A DNA stretch of 64,000 bases from Chelatococcus sambhunathii (GCF_001418005.1 NZ_LIOL01000014.1:1-64000), one strand, 5' to 3'; positions 27,401 to 36,196 are shown, counted from the first letter of the stretch. Notes: a model not told the origin generated them from the letters alone. Numbers and translations: made by a program.

Positions 27401-28460
27401 TGATGGCCTGCACCACCGAGCGATCGGCGGGCGCGCCGCCGAGCAGGGCGCCGAAGCTGTCGGAGGAGACGACATCGGCGCTGCCGCGACCGATGCCGGA
27501 CACCTGCCAGCTCCAGGGCGTCGTGACTTTGCTCGCGCCGAACTCGACCTTGGGCTTGATCTCGCAGTTGCTGCAGCGCAGGTCCGTGCCGTGCCAGGCG
27601 ACGACGAGCGAGACGGCATTGACGTTCGGGGCGCTCGCCTGCAGCTGGTCGAGCGCCACCAGGAAATCCGACTTGCCGTGGCTGCCGTGCCGGTTCTCGG
27701 CAACGGAGTGGCCGAGGCCGTCGGAGCGGTAGACCGTGTCGGTCGCGTAGACGAATTCCCCGAGGCCCGGGATGATTGTTACGGCCGTGAGCACATCTTC
27801 GAGCCGCACGCCGGTTGCGCTCGGGCGGCGGATCACCTCGACCGTGATCTGCGGGATGCGGTTGCCGAACTTTTCGAGGGGCATCTCCTCGAACACGAGG
27901 TAGGCGAGCCCGCGGAAACCGGGGACGCGGCCCGCGCCCTCGACCGCCGCGATCTTGGGATCAGGCCCTTGCGTCTCGTCGCCCTTGTAGAGCCGAAAGG
28001 TATATTGCGACATGTCGAGCGGCTTGCCGTCCGCCCACACGCCGCCAATGCCGACGATCGGGCCCTCGCACAAGCCCAGCGCGAACGACACGAAATAGCT
28101 GTAGGTCGTGGTGGTCGTGGTGACGGTCGAAGACGCCCCGCCACCGCCGCCGCCCTTGCCGCCTCCGCCGCCGGACGTCTGCGTCTGGGTCGAGACCGTC
28201 ACCACCTCGCGGAAGTTGGTCGCCCAGATCATCTGCGGGCTCACCCGCATGCGGCCGATGACGCGCAGGACGGGCGCGCCTTCGCTCGACGAGGTAACGA
28301 AGAGATCGGTGAGCCGCGGTCCCTCCTGGGTGTTGTTGATATTGACCGGGGGCGGAGCGAACAGCTTGCGATCGATGAAGCTTCCGGCGAACGAGCCCAC
28401 GAGCGCGCCGATCGGGCCGCCGACGGCATAGCCGGCAACCGTCAGAACGAGCGAAGCCAT
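24498..28460 (-). CDS. GTA-TIM-barrel baseplate/tail hub protein
   Basis: A 1320-residue protein matching the last large tail gene of the Rhodobacter gene transfer agent (host-specificity/hub protein). An N-terminal hydrophobic region precedes a Gly-rich loop (about residues 98-107). A GTA TIM-barrel domain lies around 420-750 (IDFVGVDNYMPLSDW, WFTEFGCPAIDKG), then a phage tail hub module in the C-terminal half. It forms the central baseplate and may degrade surface glycans. Gene order with DUF2460, DUF2163 and NlpC/P60 is exactly the GTA tail-tip set. Confidence 0.9.
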   Translation of the reverse strand: MASLVLTVAGYAVGGPIGALVGSFAGSFIDRKLFAPPPVNINNTQEGPRLTDLFVTSSSEGAPVLRVIGRMRVSPQMIWATNFREVVTVSTQTQTSGGGGGKGGGGGGASSTVTTTTTTYSYFVSFALGLCEGPIVGIGGVWADGKPLDMSQYTFRLYKGDETQGPDPKIAAVEGAGRVPGFRGLAYLVFEEMPLEKFGNRIPQITVEVIRRPSATGVRLEDVLTAVTIIPGLGEFVYATDTVYRSDGLGHSVAENRHGSHGKSDFLVALDQLQASAPNVNAVSLVVAWHGTDLRCSNCEIKPKVEFGASKVTTPWSWQVSGIGRGSADVVSSDSFGALLGGAPADRSVVQAITELKARGFRVVLYPFVMMDIPAGNGLTNPYSDNAAASGQPVFPWRGRITCSPAPGYAGTVDKTAAAASQIDAFFGAAAPSDFGAWNGDTIPYSGPNEWSYRRFILHYAKLAVAAGGVDAFLIGSEMVALNRVRSGASTFPAVSHMVALAADVRTIVGSSCKVGYAADWSEYANFRPDDGSNDVYFHLDPLWASANIDFVGVDNYMPLSDWRSGRLHLDAQAGVPSIYAQSYLQGNIEGGELFDWFYASGEDRKTQTRTPVTDGAYGKPWVFRFKDFYGWWANQHYDRPGGVESASPTAWVPQSKPIWFTEFGCPAIDKGSNQPNVFYDPKSSESVLPYVSTGRRDDLIQRAFLEAHITYWNPAAGHNPTSSVYGGPMIDPASLFAWTWDARPYPRYPNSSLIWRDAANWRRGHWLSGRLGLVTLADTVQEICSGLGVSIDTSGVNGIVRGYTIDSIMSPRNALSPLMQVYFFDAVESGRSIRFVQRGGSPVASVTMDDLVDSGNEDKRFYTLTRAQETDLPETAHLRFLDPDNDYQSADVYSRRLRGSSRRTIELTPALALDYSEAQGIADALLVDTWVMRERADLTLPPSAYALEPTDVVTLDLNGRSFEMRIEQLGYERNRPARLVRTDEATYGAPDAPSRLRQPRPEAEPGPAVLHIMDLPVLTASEIAGVPRLAAYAEPWARVDVFRSPATSGFVRDQFIVNRATIGRTLFDFYSGPVWTWDMANSLYVQLPSTQALTSLDDAFVLAGGNTCAIQNADGEWEILQFASAELIAPDQYRLTRLIRGQLGSEYAMRDPVGPGAPFVMLDATVVQSTIAVTERHNPWTWKWGPSTKAIDDPTFRAVTFSFDGVGLRPYSPVHLAGARDPATFDWTLSWIRRTRIDGDNWEAPDVPLGEEVELYDLDIIDIGTGAVRRTARVNQPAFLYTATMQAADFGTTQSQVKFAVYQISLAYGHGTGAIKTVP

Positions 28461-28462
28461 AG

Positions 28463-28942
28463 CTACTCTACGATCCCCGGAAAGCGGAACGCGTAGGCGA
28501 TGCGCCGGCGCCAGGCCGCTGGCAGCGCGTCCTCGGCGACCGCATGGCGCTCATAAGCGTGGATGATCGAGTCCGGTCCCGACGTGATCGCGGCGTGTTT
28601 GGCTGGCCCGCGGTCGCGCACGCGGATGAGGATCACGTCGCCTGCATCGAGCGGCGCGCCGTCACGGAAAGGCGCCGCGTCGATGTCGACCAGATGCCGG
28701 CGGGCGGCATCGCGCAGCGTCTCCTGCCCGGTCTCCTCGGCCCAGTTGGGCGAATAGGGCGTGATCGGCTCCTTCTCGAGACCATAGAAGGCGCGGTAGA
28801 TACCGCGGATCAGCCCGAGGCAATCGCAGCCCGCGCCCTTGAGCGAGGCCTGGTGCCGGTAGGGTGTGCCGATCCACGAGCGCGCTTCCGCGACGATCGC
28901 GGCGCGGCTGACGTTAGCCGCCCAATCGGGACTTGCCGTCAT
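28463..28942 (-). CDS. NlpC/P60 cell-wall peptidase of the tail tip
   Basis: A 159-residue protein from ATG 28942 (MTASPDW). Catalytic cysteine in KGAGCDCLGLI and histidine in GPAKHAAI, the NlpC/P60 pattern. In GTA-like tails this peptidase helps open the peptidoglycan during DNA entry. It overlaps the DUF2163 gene by 29 bases, so translation is coupled. The longer open frame upstream is inside DUF2163 and was not used. Confidence 0.88.
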   Translation of the reverse strand: MTASPDWAANVSRAAIVAEARSWIGTPYRHQASLKGAGCDCLGLIRGIYRAFYGLEKEPITPYSPNWAEETGQETLRDAARRHLVDIDAAPFRDGAPLDAGDVILIRVRDRGPAKHAAITSGPDSIIHAYERHAVAEDALPAAWRRRIAYAFRFPGIVE

Positions 28943-29807
28943 TGCGATCGCCCGTATTGGGATAGGACACGACCGCGTCATTGCCCGGAATGAAGGGGAA
29001 GCCGCGGAAATTCGCGACGTTGCCGAACTTCGCGATGCAAGTGTCGAGGCTCTTGTCGCAGCCGGCCCTGACGGTGAACTGCTCTCCCGCGACGATGTCG
29101 AAGGCCATCGACTCCCATAGTTCGAACGACACCTCGGTGCCGGTGTTGACGTGGGTCTTGACCTCGATTGCGGCGCCCTGGTTTGCTCCGCTCGTCCACA
29201 CGAGTTTCCCGCCGGTGAACCAGCCATCGCTAAAGCCGTCGAGCCCGCTCGCCGAGAAGACGTGGCCCGAGCTCACGCCATCGACAGTCCCGTTGCCCTT
29301 GTAAGTCGGCGAGTCGAGGTTGACCGTGCATCGGCCATCGCCGAGGTCGGCGTCGCACGCGCGCTGATAAATGCGACCTCGTTCCTGGTTGAGCGCGTGG
29401 GAGAGCCCGCGCATCTCGGCGGTGAAGGCATTGAGCCCCCGGGAAATCTCGCCGACCGAGCCGGCAAAGACGATGTCGCGGTCGGTCACATCGGTCCAGT
29501 CGACGAGATAGAGCGTGAGCGCGGCGTTGTTGTAGAGGCCCGCCGCAAGGTCCGCCTCGTTGAGGTGATCGCTCTGCAGCGCGCCCGCGATATCCATGGT
29601 GTCGACATTGAGCGAGAGCGTCTGCGTCACGGCCGAGGCGGTCATGCCGGCGAGCGCCTCGTAGGTCACGCCATCGAATGAAAGGTTCTCGTCATGGTCG
29701 GTGAAGCCGAGCTTGACGCCGTCGGTCCGCTCCAGGAGCCAGCAATGGCAGAACGTGGTGAGCCCGCTCGCGAGCTTCTCCTGCATGGAGGCGGTCAAGT
29801 CGCGCAT
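28914..29807 (-). CDS. DUF2163 tail-tip protein (GTA-like)
   Basis: A 297-residue protein of the DUF2163/phage BR0599 family. The N-terminal part has the CHCWLLERTDG...GFTDHDENL signature. The C-terminal part holds conserved cysteines (RACDADLGDGRC, AGCDKSLDTC, with FRGFPFIPG following) expected of the iron-sulfur-binding hub proteins in GTA-type tails. It belongs to the tail-tip module between DUF2460 and the peptidase. Confidence 0.9.
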   Translation of the reverse strand: MRDLTASMQEKLASGLTTFCHCWLLERTDGVKLGFTDHDENLSFDGVTYEALAGMTASAVTQTLSLNVDTMDIAGALQSDHLNEADLAAGLYNNAALTLYLVDWTDVTDRDIVFAGSVGEISRGLNAFTAEMRGLSHALNQERGRIYQRACDADLGDGRCTVNLDSPTYKGNGTVDGVSSGHVFSASGLDGFSDGWFTGGKLVWTSGANQGAAIEVKTHVNTGTEVSFELWESMAFDIVAGEQFTVRAGCDKSLDTCIAKFGNVANFRGFPFIPGNDAVVSYPNTGDRNDGKSRLGG

Positions 29808-29810
29808 CGC

Positions 29811-30401
29811 TCACTCCCGGACCTCGATCAGGTCGATCTGGGAGACGACCTGCTGGTCGAAGGCTTGCGCCTGCACCGGCAGGTGGTCGGTATCGAACCG
29901 CACCGGCACGTCGAACTCGAAGCTGGCGGTGGGAGCCGAGGAGGGCGGAGAGGAAAACGTCACCCGCCCGGTCAGGTGGTCGATGCCGGACGGGGTGGTC
30001 GGCACCCCGCCGATCTTGACCGCGACCGTGCCGGCCACGGGCTTGGTGATGGTGCGGACATGCTCGAACCCGCCGATCGCGTAGCGCTTGACGAGTTGCC
30101 AGACCGTCGGCGTCACCTCGACCATCAATTGATCGGTCGCGGCATAGTCGTTCCAGTCCTTGAAGCGGAACGAATAGGCGCGACCTTTCACGACATGGAA
30201 GAAGGCAATCACGTCGAGCATTTGCTCACGGGTGCGGATGCCCGTGGAGATGTTCCACTTGCCCCGCGCGTTCGCCCACAGGATGTTGCGCTCCTCCCGG
30301 CCAGAGGCGAGCGCCACGACGCCGGTCGAGAACGACGGTCCGCCGGTTGCTCCGCGCGCGACGAAGGGCGGAAACGAAATGTCGAGGAACGGCTGGGACA
30401 C
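29811..30401 (-). CDS. DUF2460 distal tail protein (GTA-like)
   Basis: A 196-residue protein of the DUF2460 family: FPPFVARGATGGP near the start, FFHVVKGRAYSFRFKDW in the middle. These are distal tail proteins linking tube and hub in GTA-like particles. It is the first gene of the tip module and is followed three bases after its stop by DUF2163. Confidence 0.9.
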   Translation of the reverse strand: MSQPFLDISFPPFVARGATGGPSFSTGVVALASGREERNILWANARGKWNISTGIRTREQMLDVIAFFHVVKGRAYSFRFKDWNDYAATDQLMVEVTPTVWQLVKRYAIGGFEHVRTITKPVAGTVAVKIGGVPTTPSGIDHLTGRVTFSSPPSSAPTASFEFDVPVRFDTDHLPVQAQAFDQQVVSQIDLIEVRE

Positions 30402-30511
30402 GGCGTGGGAGCTGGCGACGAAGGCTTTCAGGCTGACTGCGCGCGACGACCATGGTACCGTCGGCGGAGCTCGATCGGTTTTCCCATCGTCGCGAGGTGA
30501 AAATCAGACCA

Positions 30512-30874
30512 ATGTTCGGATGGGCGCAGCGCCGGCGCGAATTCCTTAAGCGAGTCGTGCAGAGGGCCGACGAGCTGATAGCCCGGCACGGCGAGAGCGC
30601 CTATGACGTCGCGCGCGATCATCGCATTCGCACGCTTCGCGCGGGCGAACGTGGCGAGCATAAATTCTGGTGCGCGGTCGCGCGGACGATCGCCGATCGC
30701 ATTGGGCGAGTGGTTGGCCTCGATACCGCGACCCGCTATCTCGAAGCTTCTCCAACGCCATCGGAAACAGAGACCGACTTGGATGGAACGGAAGCCGCTG
30801 AAGCGGTTCGTTCGCCTCCTGGCCGAATTCCAGCTGAGCGAAGTCCGTTGCGGCTCGTTGTCTCGAACGATTGA
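30512..30874 (+). CDS. uncharacterised small protein on the opposite strand (moron)
   Basis: About 120 residues from ATG 30512 (MFGWAQRRREFLKRV), with GAGGTG upstream; an in-frame ATG at 30452 lacks a ribosome binding site. It is rich in Arg, Ala and Glu, helical, with no membrane segment and no recognised domain. It lies alone on the plus strand between the tape-measure and DUF2460 genes, both on minus, and ends six bases before the tape-measure stop. That is the signature of a moron gene expressed apart from the late operon. Confidence 0.6.
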   Translation: MFGWAQRRREFLKRVVQRADELIARHGESAYDVARDHRIRTLRAGERGEHKFWCAVARTIADRIGRVVGLDTATRYLEASPTPSETETDLDGTEAAEAVRSPPGRIPAERSPLRLVVSND

Positions 30875-30880
30875 GCCAAT

Positions 30881-33800
30881 TCACAGTCCCCGCGTGCCCA
30901 TGCGCACGGCGCGCGCGAGGTCGGCCGCGATCTGTGTGCGGCTCGCCTGGAACGCGGCCGGGTTCGGCGTCTGGATCACCACGTTGACAATCGGCTGGGT
31001 GTTAGACGCATGCTCTGCATAGCGGCGCGTCTCTTCGCGCGAGAGCACGCGCTCGCCGCGCTGCAGGATGGCCGGGACCTCGTCGGGCTTCAGAAACGCG
31101 CCTTCATGAAAGCGCGGCGCCGTTCGGAACAGGTCGCGGGGAACGAAGCGGGTTGGTGCCGGATCTCCCGCGATTGCGCCCGCGTGATAGATCGGCGAGC
31201 CGAACAGGCGCGCCGCCGCGGTGGCCGGGGAGAGGCCTGCGCCGCCGCCGAAAAACCCGCCGAACAGGTTGCCGAGAAGCCCGCCGACGTTGCCGAGCGT
31301 CGGCAGGTTGGTGCCAAACAGCATGTTCTTGAACGGGTTCAGCACCGCAAGCTTGAGGATTTCCTTTTCGATATCGGCGATCGCGGCGCGCCCCGCATCC
31401 GCCCATGACTTCCAGTCGAGCTTGCCCTCGGCAATCAGATTGGCGAAGTGGTTGAAGGTTGTGTCAGTGATCCCCTGAAGCACCTGCATGGCACCTTGCG
31501 AGCGCGCCAGCTCCTGGTTCAGTCGCTCGATGGTGGCGGCGTTGGCGAGGATCGCCTGGCCTTCGGCACTGGCAAGGTCGATGCCCTTCTGCCGCAGCTG
31601 CTGCTCGGCCTGCAGCTGCGCGATGATGATCGCGCGCTGCGATTCGCTCGTGCCGGCAAGCTCGATCTGCTTTTGCAGAAGCTCGACCTGGTTTCGCTGG
31701 CCTTCGAGCGTCTGCAGGGCCGCGGCGCGCGTCTGCTCGCCGTGGAGCCCCGCGTAAGCGCCGCGCAGGTGATCGATGATGCGCGAGAGCGTCGTCTTCG
31801 CCTCGCCCTCGGCGAGCGACTGCGCAATGATTAGCGGCCGCAGCGCCTGCTCGACCTGCATCTGCCGCTGCGCCTGCTCGCTCGTGTGGCGGCCGGCAAG
31901 GACCGCGTCGTTGAGCCGGCGCTGCGCATCGGCTTCGGCGGTCAGATCGCTGACCGACTTGGCCGACTGCGCCGCAGTTTCCGCGATCTGCTCGCGCAGG
32001 AGTTCGCGCGCGCGGGCCTCAACGTCGACGCCGTTCTGCACGGCCTCGGTCAGAGCCTTGCGGCGCACCTCGGCCTGCTGGGCTGCCGCTGCGCCCTTGA
32101 GCCAAGCCTCGGCAAGACCGAGCGTCGCCCGCGTGTTGACCTCGACCACGCGCGACTGGTCGATCAGCGCCTGGGTCGCTTCGGCGCGGGCTCGGGTAGC
32201 CGCCCGCTCGATGTCGGCTTCGGCGATGGCGACGGGGATGGCCTGTCCGGCAAGTTCAAGCCGCCGCCGCTCTTCGGCAATCGCTGCCTTCTGCGCCGGA
32301 GTCTTGGCCTCGAGCGCCTTAAGTTCGAGTTCGTCGAGGCGACGGGCTTTCTCGGCCGGATCGAGCCAGGTGCGCAGCGCGCGGGTGATCGCGTCATAGG
32401 CCGCTTCGACCTGGCGCAAGTCGGCGACCTTTTGGCGGACCAGCGGGTCATCAAGGGCAGAACGAAGCTGCGCCTGCCGCGCGCGCAGCGCCTGCAACTC
32501 CTCAAAGCCCGGCGTGAGCTCGCGCGCAACGGTGCCGGCGCGGATTGAGAGCTCGTTCGCCCTCGCGTCCCGGGCGCGCGCTTCGATGGCGTTGAGCTTC
32601 GCCTCGATCTTGGCGATTTCGGCGTCAACGTCCGCGAGCAGCCGCGTGTTGACGTTGCGGGCCTGGGCCGCGAAGCGGGTCGGTGGGTTCTCGATCAGCG
32701 CTTGAAGCCGTGCACGCTCCTGCTGCAGTTCCTTGAGGCGTTCCTCGATCGGCGCGCCATCGATGGCGCGCGAGATCGCCCGGCCGATGGCGTCATAGGC
32801 GTTCGATGCCATGCGCCCGACGAAGTCCCACGCCCGCCCGAGCGCTGTCGTCGCGTCCGCCGCATTGACGAGACTGCCCTTCAGCGCATCGAGGAGGAGG
32901 CGCTGGGCACCGGTGCGGTCGTTGTGGTCGGCAAGCGTGCGAACGTATGCCCTAGTCCGGTCGTCGAGGAAATTGAGCTTGTCGTTGAGCGCATCGGCGC
33001 CGCGGATCGGGTCGGCAAAGGCCGAGGCTAATTCCTTTGTGGCCGCCTTGGCATCGGTTCCTGTCGTCGCGGCGTAATTCTTGACGACCTTGATCAGACC
33101 TTCGAAGTTCGCGACGGCGATCTTGCCGGTTGCGAGGAACGCCGCTGCCATCTCGCGGGCGGCGGCAACCGAGACATTTCCGGCGGAGGCCGACCGCTCG
33201 GCGATGTGCTCGATCTGGCCGACGGTTGCGCCGGCGGCACGGCCGGTGCCGGCGAGCGCAACCTCGAGCTCCTTCTGCGACTCGATGTAGCGATAATAGG
33301 AGTAGCCGACGGCAGCACCGATGGCGGCGATGCCGCCGACCACCGCGGTCGTCGGCGAGATCAGGCTGGTGAGGCCCTGCCAGACGCCGCGCAGGATGCC
33401 GGTGACTCCCGTGCCGGGACCGAAGATCTGGGCGATCTGCGAGCCCTGCTGCATCAGCACCATCAGCGGACGCTGGCCGCTCGCGAGCGAGACGACCACG
33501 TCGTTGAGCTGATAGCTGAGATTGACGAGCTGGCTCGAGGTCAGCTTGCCGGTAGCACCGACTGCGCCGAGGGCGCGCGCCGTGGCGTTGAATCGGCTCT
33601 GCGCGAGCGCGTGGGCGGCGGCCTGCTCTTCGGCGGTAATCGCGCCCGCCTTGAACAGGGCATTCGCCTCGGCGATCTCAGCATTGAGCTTGGTCTGCGC
33701 AGCGCCAAGAGGATCGATCTGCGCGCGCAGTGCCGCGGTGCGCGCGGCAAGGTCTTCCGCGGTCCGTGCAGCCTCTTCGAACACGGCGGCGGAGTCGCGG

Positions 33801-34063
33801 GCGGACTTCGAGGGCCCGATGCCAATGCCCAAGACGTGGTTGAAGCTGCGCTGCGCCTGGTCGGCGGCGGCGGCCTGCCTCGCAGCCTGCGCCAGGCGCT
33901 GAAGCCTTTGCGTCTCCCGATCGGCGGCGGCACCCGCCGCGTCCATGGAGGTGGCAACGCCACGGAAGGCGTCCTGTCCCGCTTTGCCGACCTCGTCGAA
34001 GGCGCGCTTGACCTCCGCCTTGCCCTCGACCCCAAGTCGGATCGAGACCTGTGTGGTGCTCAT
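30881..34063 (-). CDS. tail tape-measure protein
   Basis: A 1060-residue, Ala- and Gln-rich protein, mostly long coiled coil. A hydrophobic central stretch (TSLISPTTAVVGGIAAIGAA, near residue 240) is typical of tape measures, which set tail length and may cross the membrane on injection. The N-terminus (MSTTQVSIRLGVEGKAEV) is characteristic of the lambda-type/prophage tail length family. It begins directly after the GT-frame stop (TAAATG-like junction), the standard position after the G/GT chaperones. Confidence 0.93.
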   Translation of the reverse strand: MSTTQVSIRLGVEGKAEVKRAFDEVGKAGQDAFRGVATSMDAAGAAADRETQRLQRLAQAARQAAAADQAQRSFNHVLGIGIGPSKSARDSAAVFEEAARTAEDLAARTAALRAQIDPLGAAQTKLNAEIAEANALFKAGAITAEEQAAAHALAQSRFNATARALGAVGATGKLTSSQLVNLSYQLNDVVVSLASGQRPLMVLMQQGSQIAQIFGPGTGVTGILRGVWQGLTSLISPTTAVVGGIAAIGAAVGYSYYRYIESQKELEVALAGTGRAAGATVGQIEHIAERSASAGNVSVAAAREMAAAFLATGKIAVANFEGLIKVVKNYAATTGTDAKAATKELASAFADPIRGADALNDKLNFLDDRTRAYVRTLADHNDRTGAQRLLLDALKGSLVNAADATTALGRAWDFVGRMASNAYDAIGRAISRAIDGAPIEERLKELQQERARLQALIENPPTRFAAQARNVNTRLLADVDAEIAKIEAKLNAIEARARDARANELSIRAGTVARELTPGFEELQALRARQAQLRSALDDPLVRQKVADLRQVEAAYDAITRALRTWLDPAEKARRLDELELKALEAKTPAQKAAIAEERRRLELAGQAIPVAIAEADIERAATRARAEATQALIDQSRVVEVNTRATLGLAEAWLKGAAAAQQAEVRRKALTEAVQNGVDVEARARELLREQIAETAAQSAKSVSDLTAEADAQRRLNDAVLAGRHTSEQAQRQMQVEQALRPLIIAQSLAEGEAKTTLSRIIDHLRGAYAGLHGEQTRAAALQTLEGQRNQVELLQKQIELAGTSESQRAIIIAQLQAEQQLRQKGIDLASAEGQAILANAATIERLNQELARSQGAMQVLQGITDTTFNHFANLIAEGKLDWKSWADAGRAAIADIEKEILKLAVLNPFKNMLFGTNLPTLGNVGGLLGNLFGGFFGGGAGLSPATAAARLFGSPIYHAGAIAGDPAPTRFVPRDLFRTAPRFHEGAFLKPDEVPAILQRGERVLSREETRRYAEHASNTQPIVNVVIQTPNPAAFQASRTQIAADLARAVRMGTRGL

Positions 34064-34369
34064 TTATGGGTCTCGGGCGTAGCCGCGAACGATGATCGGC
34101 TCGATCTCGGGCAAGAGGTCGACGAGAAGCGTATTGAGCGCTCCCATGGCGTCGGCAAGCAGCAACACGGCGCTGAAATCGAGCGCGTAGACGCCACCCA
34201 TCACCGCGCGGACCTGGCCGGCCGCGCGCTTGAGCACGCCCCAGGCGGCGATCCCTTCCGCCGTTGTGGGCGCGTGTTCGACGTACGGGCAGCCGGCACA
34301 GGTCTCAGGGCACGCCGCACAATAAGCCTCGCCCCCGCCGAAGTGCCATTCGGCGAGGGCGATCAGGCG
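34064..34369 (-). CDS. GT extension of the tail assembly chaperone, reached by -1 frameshift
   Basis: After a -1 slip at A AAA AAC the ribosome would read RLIALAEWHFGGGEAY, then a cysteine-rich stretch (CAACPETCAGCPYVEH), then a hydrophobic helix, ending at TAA 34064-34066 immediately before the tape-measure ATG. The frame stays open for about 100 codons, has no start of its own, and fills exactly the gap that lambda's T segment fills. The fused GT protein binds the tape measure during tail assembly. The cysteine quartet suggests a metal site, not usual in lambda GT. Confidence 0.82.
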   Translation of the reverse strand, partial: RLIALAEWHFGGGEAYCAACPETCAGCPYVEHAPTTAEGIAAWGVLKRAAGQVRAVMGGVYALDFSAVLLLADAMGALNTLLVDLLPEIEPIIVRGYARDP

Positions 34370-34779
34370 TTTTTTTCGGCGTCCTGGATCAGCGCGGGAC
34401 CGACATAGAGCCGATCGATCGCATCGAACATGGGCCAGAGCTCGAGCGCGGCATCGATGTTCTCAGGCGTGGGATCCACGGGCCTGCCCTCGGCATCGCC
34501 CACGCCCGTCCAAGCGGCAATGCCCGAATGGGCAAGCGCGCGCGTGAAGGCCACACCGGCCTTTATCGCGGCATCCTCGCCGCCCGCGCTCAGCACCCCG
34601 GCGGCCTTGCTGCGGGCCACAAGGATCGCTGCGACGGTCAGTGGACGGAATTTGATTCGCACGCCGGGGAGGACTTCGAGCCAGAACGGCTCGCGGTCCA
34701 AGGCAAGCTTGAACATGGGGGCCTCTTGGGATGAGCGGGACGGGCCGCGCGCAAGCGGCTCGGATCTGGTCTTGGCCAT
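34363..34779 (-). CDS. tail assembly chaperone (lambda gpG-like)
   Basis: A 138-residue protein between tail tube and tape measure, the position of lambda G. ATG 34779 is used; an internal ATG at 34716 (MFKLALDREPFW) with AAGAGG upstream is a real alternative. It ends EKNA-stop directly on a slippery heptamer, and a shifted frame continues for about 100 codons (34064-34369). This zero-frame product is the abundant G form. Confidence 0.85.
   Translation of the reverse strand: MAKTRSEPLARGPSRSSQEAPMFKLALDREPFWLEVLPGVRIKFRPLTVAAILVARSKAAGVLSAGGEDAAIKAGVAFTRALAHSGIAAWTGVGDAEGRPVDPTPENIDAALELWPMFDAIDRLYVGPALIQDAEKNA
34369..34375 (-). promoter_or_regulatory. programmed -1 frameshift site (A AAA AAC)
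   Basis: Minus-strand heptamer A AAA AAC in the phase X XXY YYZ relative to the chaperone frame, seven bases before the zero-frame TGA. It matches the canonical bacterial slippery sequence. The downstream GC-rich sequence may form a stimulatory hairpin, which I did not fold. Confidence 0.82.
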
Positions 34780-34795
34780 GCTGGTTCTCAGGAGA

Positions 34796-35737
34796 TCAGT
34801 AGGCTGACACGTCGTTGACGAGGGCGGCCGTCAGCGTCTTCTGCAGGCTCGGGTCCTTGGCCGACTGGAACGCAAAGGTGGCCTGAACGCCGCCCGGTCC
34901 GGTGATGGGCAGTTTCGGGCGCGGCAGGTAGACTTCGTGCAGGGTGAACAGGAGCGACTTGTCGGCGCCGATCGTCCAGCCGAAGGAAAGCTCGCAGGCG
35001 GTGCCGTTCACCGCCTGGTCGAGCAGCACGGTGTCGGCAAAGCGCACAGCCACGTTGCCGGTCACGCTGACCATGGCCGGGTCCGCGTCCTCGATCCGGC
35101 CATCAGGCCGGATCACTTCGACCTTGTCGAGATTGTTCGAGTACATGAGCTCGGCCGAGACGATCTGCCCGAGGGCCGTGCCGTTGCGCTTGATCTCGCC
35201 CATGAACTGCGAAAAGCGCTCGATCGCCGCCTCGCTGGGCGAAGCAGCGCCCGACGTTGTGGTCCGCGTTTCGCCTTGCGCGACCAGGCTCATGGTGGCG
35301 TTGAGGAGTCCCGATCGCTGCAGCTGGATGCGCATCGAGTTGGCGCGCACGCCGAAGTTCATGCCATAGCTCGGGACCTCCGGCATGCCGACCTCGATCG
35401 ACATCGACGGCAGCGTGAGCGCGCCCGAGACGAACGTGTGGGTGAAGACGCCGGCGTTGTCGACCGATGTCGGTATGCCGAGCAGGAGCTTCAGCCAATA
35501 GCCGAAGTTGCGGAGATCGACCGGGACGACAACGTCGCCCTCGTTGTTCACGACGTCCCGGCTCGGCGGCAGCGGCTCCCGGCCAAGCCCAAGGAGATCG
35601 CTGGCGATCAGGTTCTGCTCGTCGCCGAGCGCCGAGGAGACGAAGGGGAGTTTCTTGTAACCGGCCACCGGCGGCGTGCCGTAGGTCGTCTCGAATGCGG
35701 CCGCCATGACGGCATTGGCGCCGCGCGCGCGTGCCAT
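34796..35737 (-). CDS. major tail tube protein
   Basis: A 313-residue protein of the phage tail tube family: MARARGANAVMAAAFETTYG, then a beta-rich body with the GTP..GYKKLPFVSS segment. The C-terminal extension (GPGGVQATFAFQSAKD) is typical of siphophage tube proteins. It lies between the tail-terminator-like gene and the G/GT chaperones, matching lambda order. Confidence 0.87.
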   Translation of the reverse strand: MARARGANAVMAAAFETTYGTPPVAGYKKLPFVSSALGDEQNLIASDLLGLGREPLPPSRDVVNNEGDVVVPVDLRNFGYWLKLLLGIPTSVDNAGVFTHTFVSGALTLPSMSIEVGMPEVPSYGMNFGVRANSMRIQLQRSGLLNATMSLVAQGETRTTTSGAASPSEAAIERFSQFMGEIKRNGTALGQIVSAELMYSNNLDKVEVIRPDGRIEDADPAMVSVTGNVAVRFADTVLLDQAVNGTACELSFGWTIGADKSLLFTLHEVYLPRPKLPITGPGGVQATFAFQSAKDPSLQKTLTAALVNDVSAY

Positions 35738-35761
35738 GGGACTCTCCTGGATTGTTGATGT

Positions 35762-36196
35762 TCAGTTCAGCGGATCGGTCGTGGCATAGACCGCAACGAT
35801 CGCGGCGTCGGCCCAGCGACCGGGGCGGGCGCCCGCGGTCTCGACATCGTCGGTCGCCGCCGCCTCTGTCTCGATGAAATCGCAGAGGCCGCCCAGTGTG
35901 CGATCGCCAGTAACAGCAGCGCCGATCGCGCCGAGCATTTCGTCGAGCACCTGCTCGCGGGTCTTGCTCGAGGTGTCGTAGGCCGCAACCTCGATCGGGA
36001 TCCGGTGCGTGTAGATGTAGGTGAGCGGCGACAGCATGACCTCTGGCTCGCCCGCGTCGCCGTCGCGCACGATGATGAGACCGCCGGGCGGGATGCGGTC
36101 CGCCTTGGCGAGGTTGCGCTTGACGTCCGCATCCGGCAGCGCGGCCGCAACGAGAGCCTTGACCGCATCAAGGACCTGTTCGCGCTTGCTCGTCAC
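35762..36196 (-). CDS. tail terminator/completion-like protein
   Basis: About 144 residues from GTG 36196 (VTSKREQVLDAVKAL). That start shares GTGA with the stop of the 29-residue gene upstream, which is why I prefer it over the longer open frame to 36334. Beta-rich, with IPPGGLIIVRDGD and YTHRIPIEVAAYD, like gpU-type tail terminators. Position between head-tail joining and tube genes supports this; the family assignment is tentative. Confidence 0.7.
   Translation of the reverse strand: MTSKREQVLDAVKALVAAALPDADVKRNLAKADRIPPGGLIIVRDGDAGEPEVMLSPLTYIYTHRIPIEVAAYDTSSKTREQVLDEMLGAIGAAVTGDRTLGGLCDFIETEAAATDDVETAGARPGRWADAAIVAVYATTDPLN

Noticed and set aside
26163-28496. Very long plus-strand open frame (777 codons) opposite the baseplate gene
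   Set aside because: GC-rich third positions of the real gene leave the opposite frame free of stops. The translation is compositionally odd, has no domain, and the minus frame matches GTA-TIM hub proteins.
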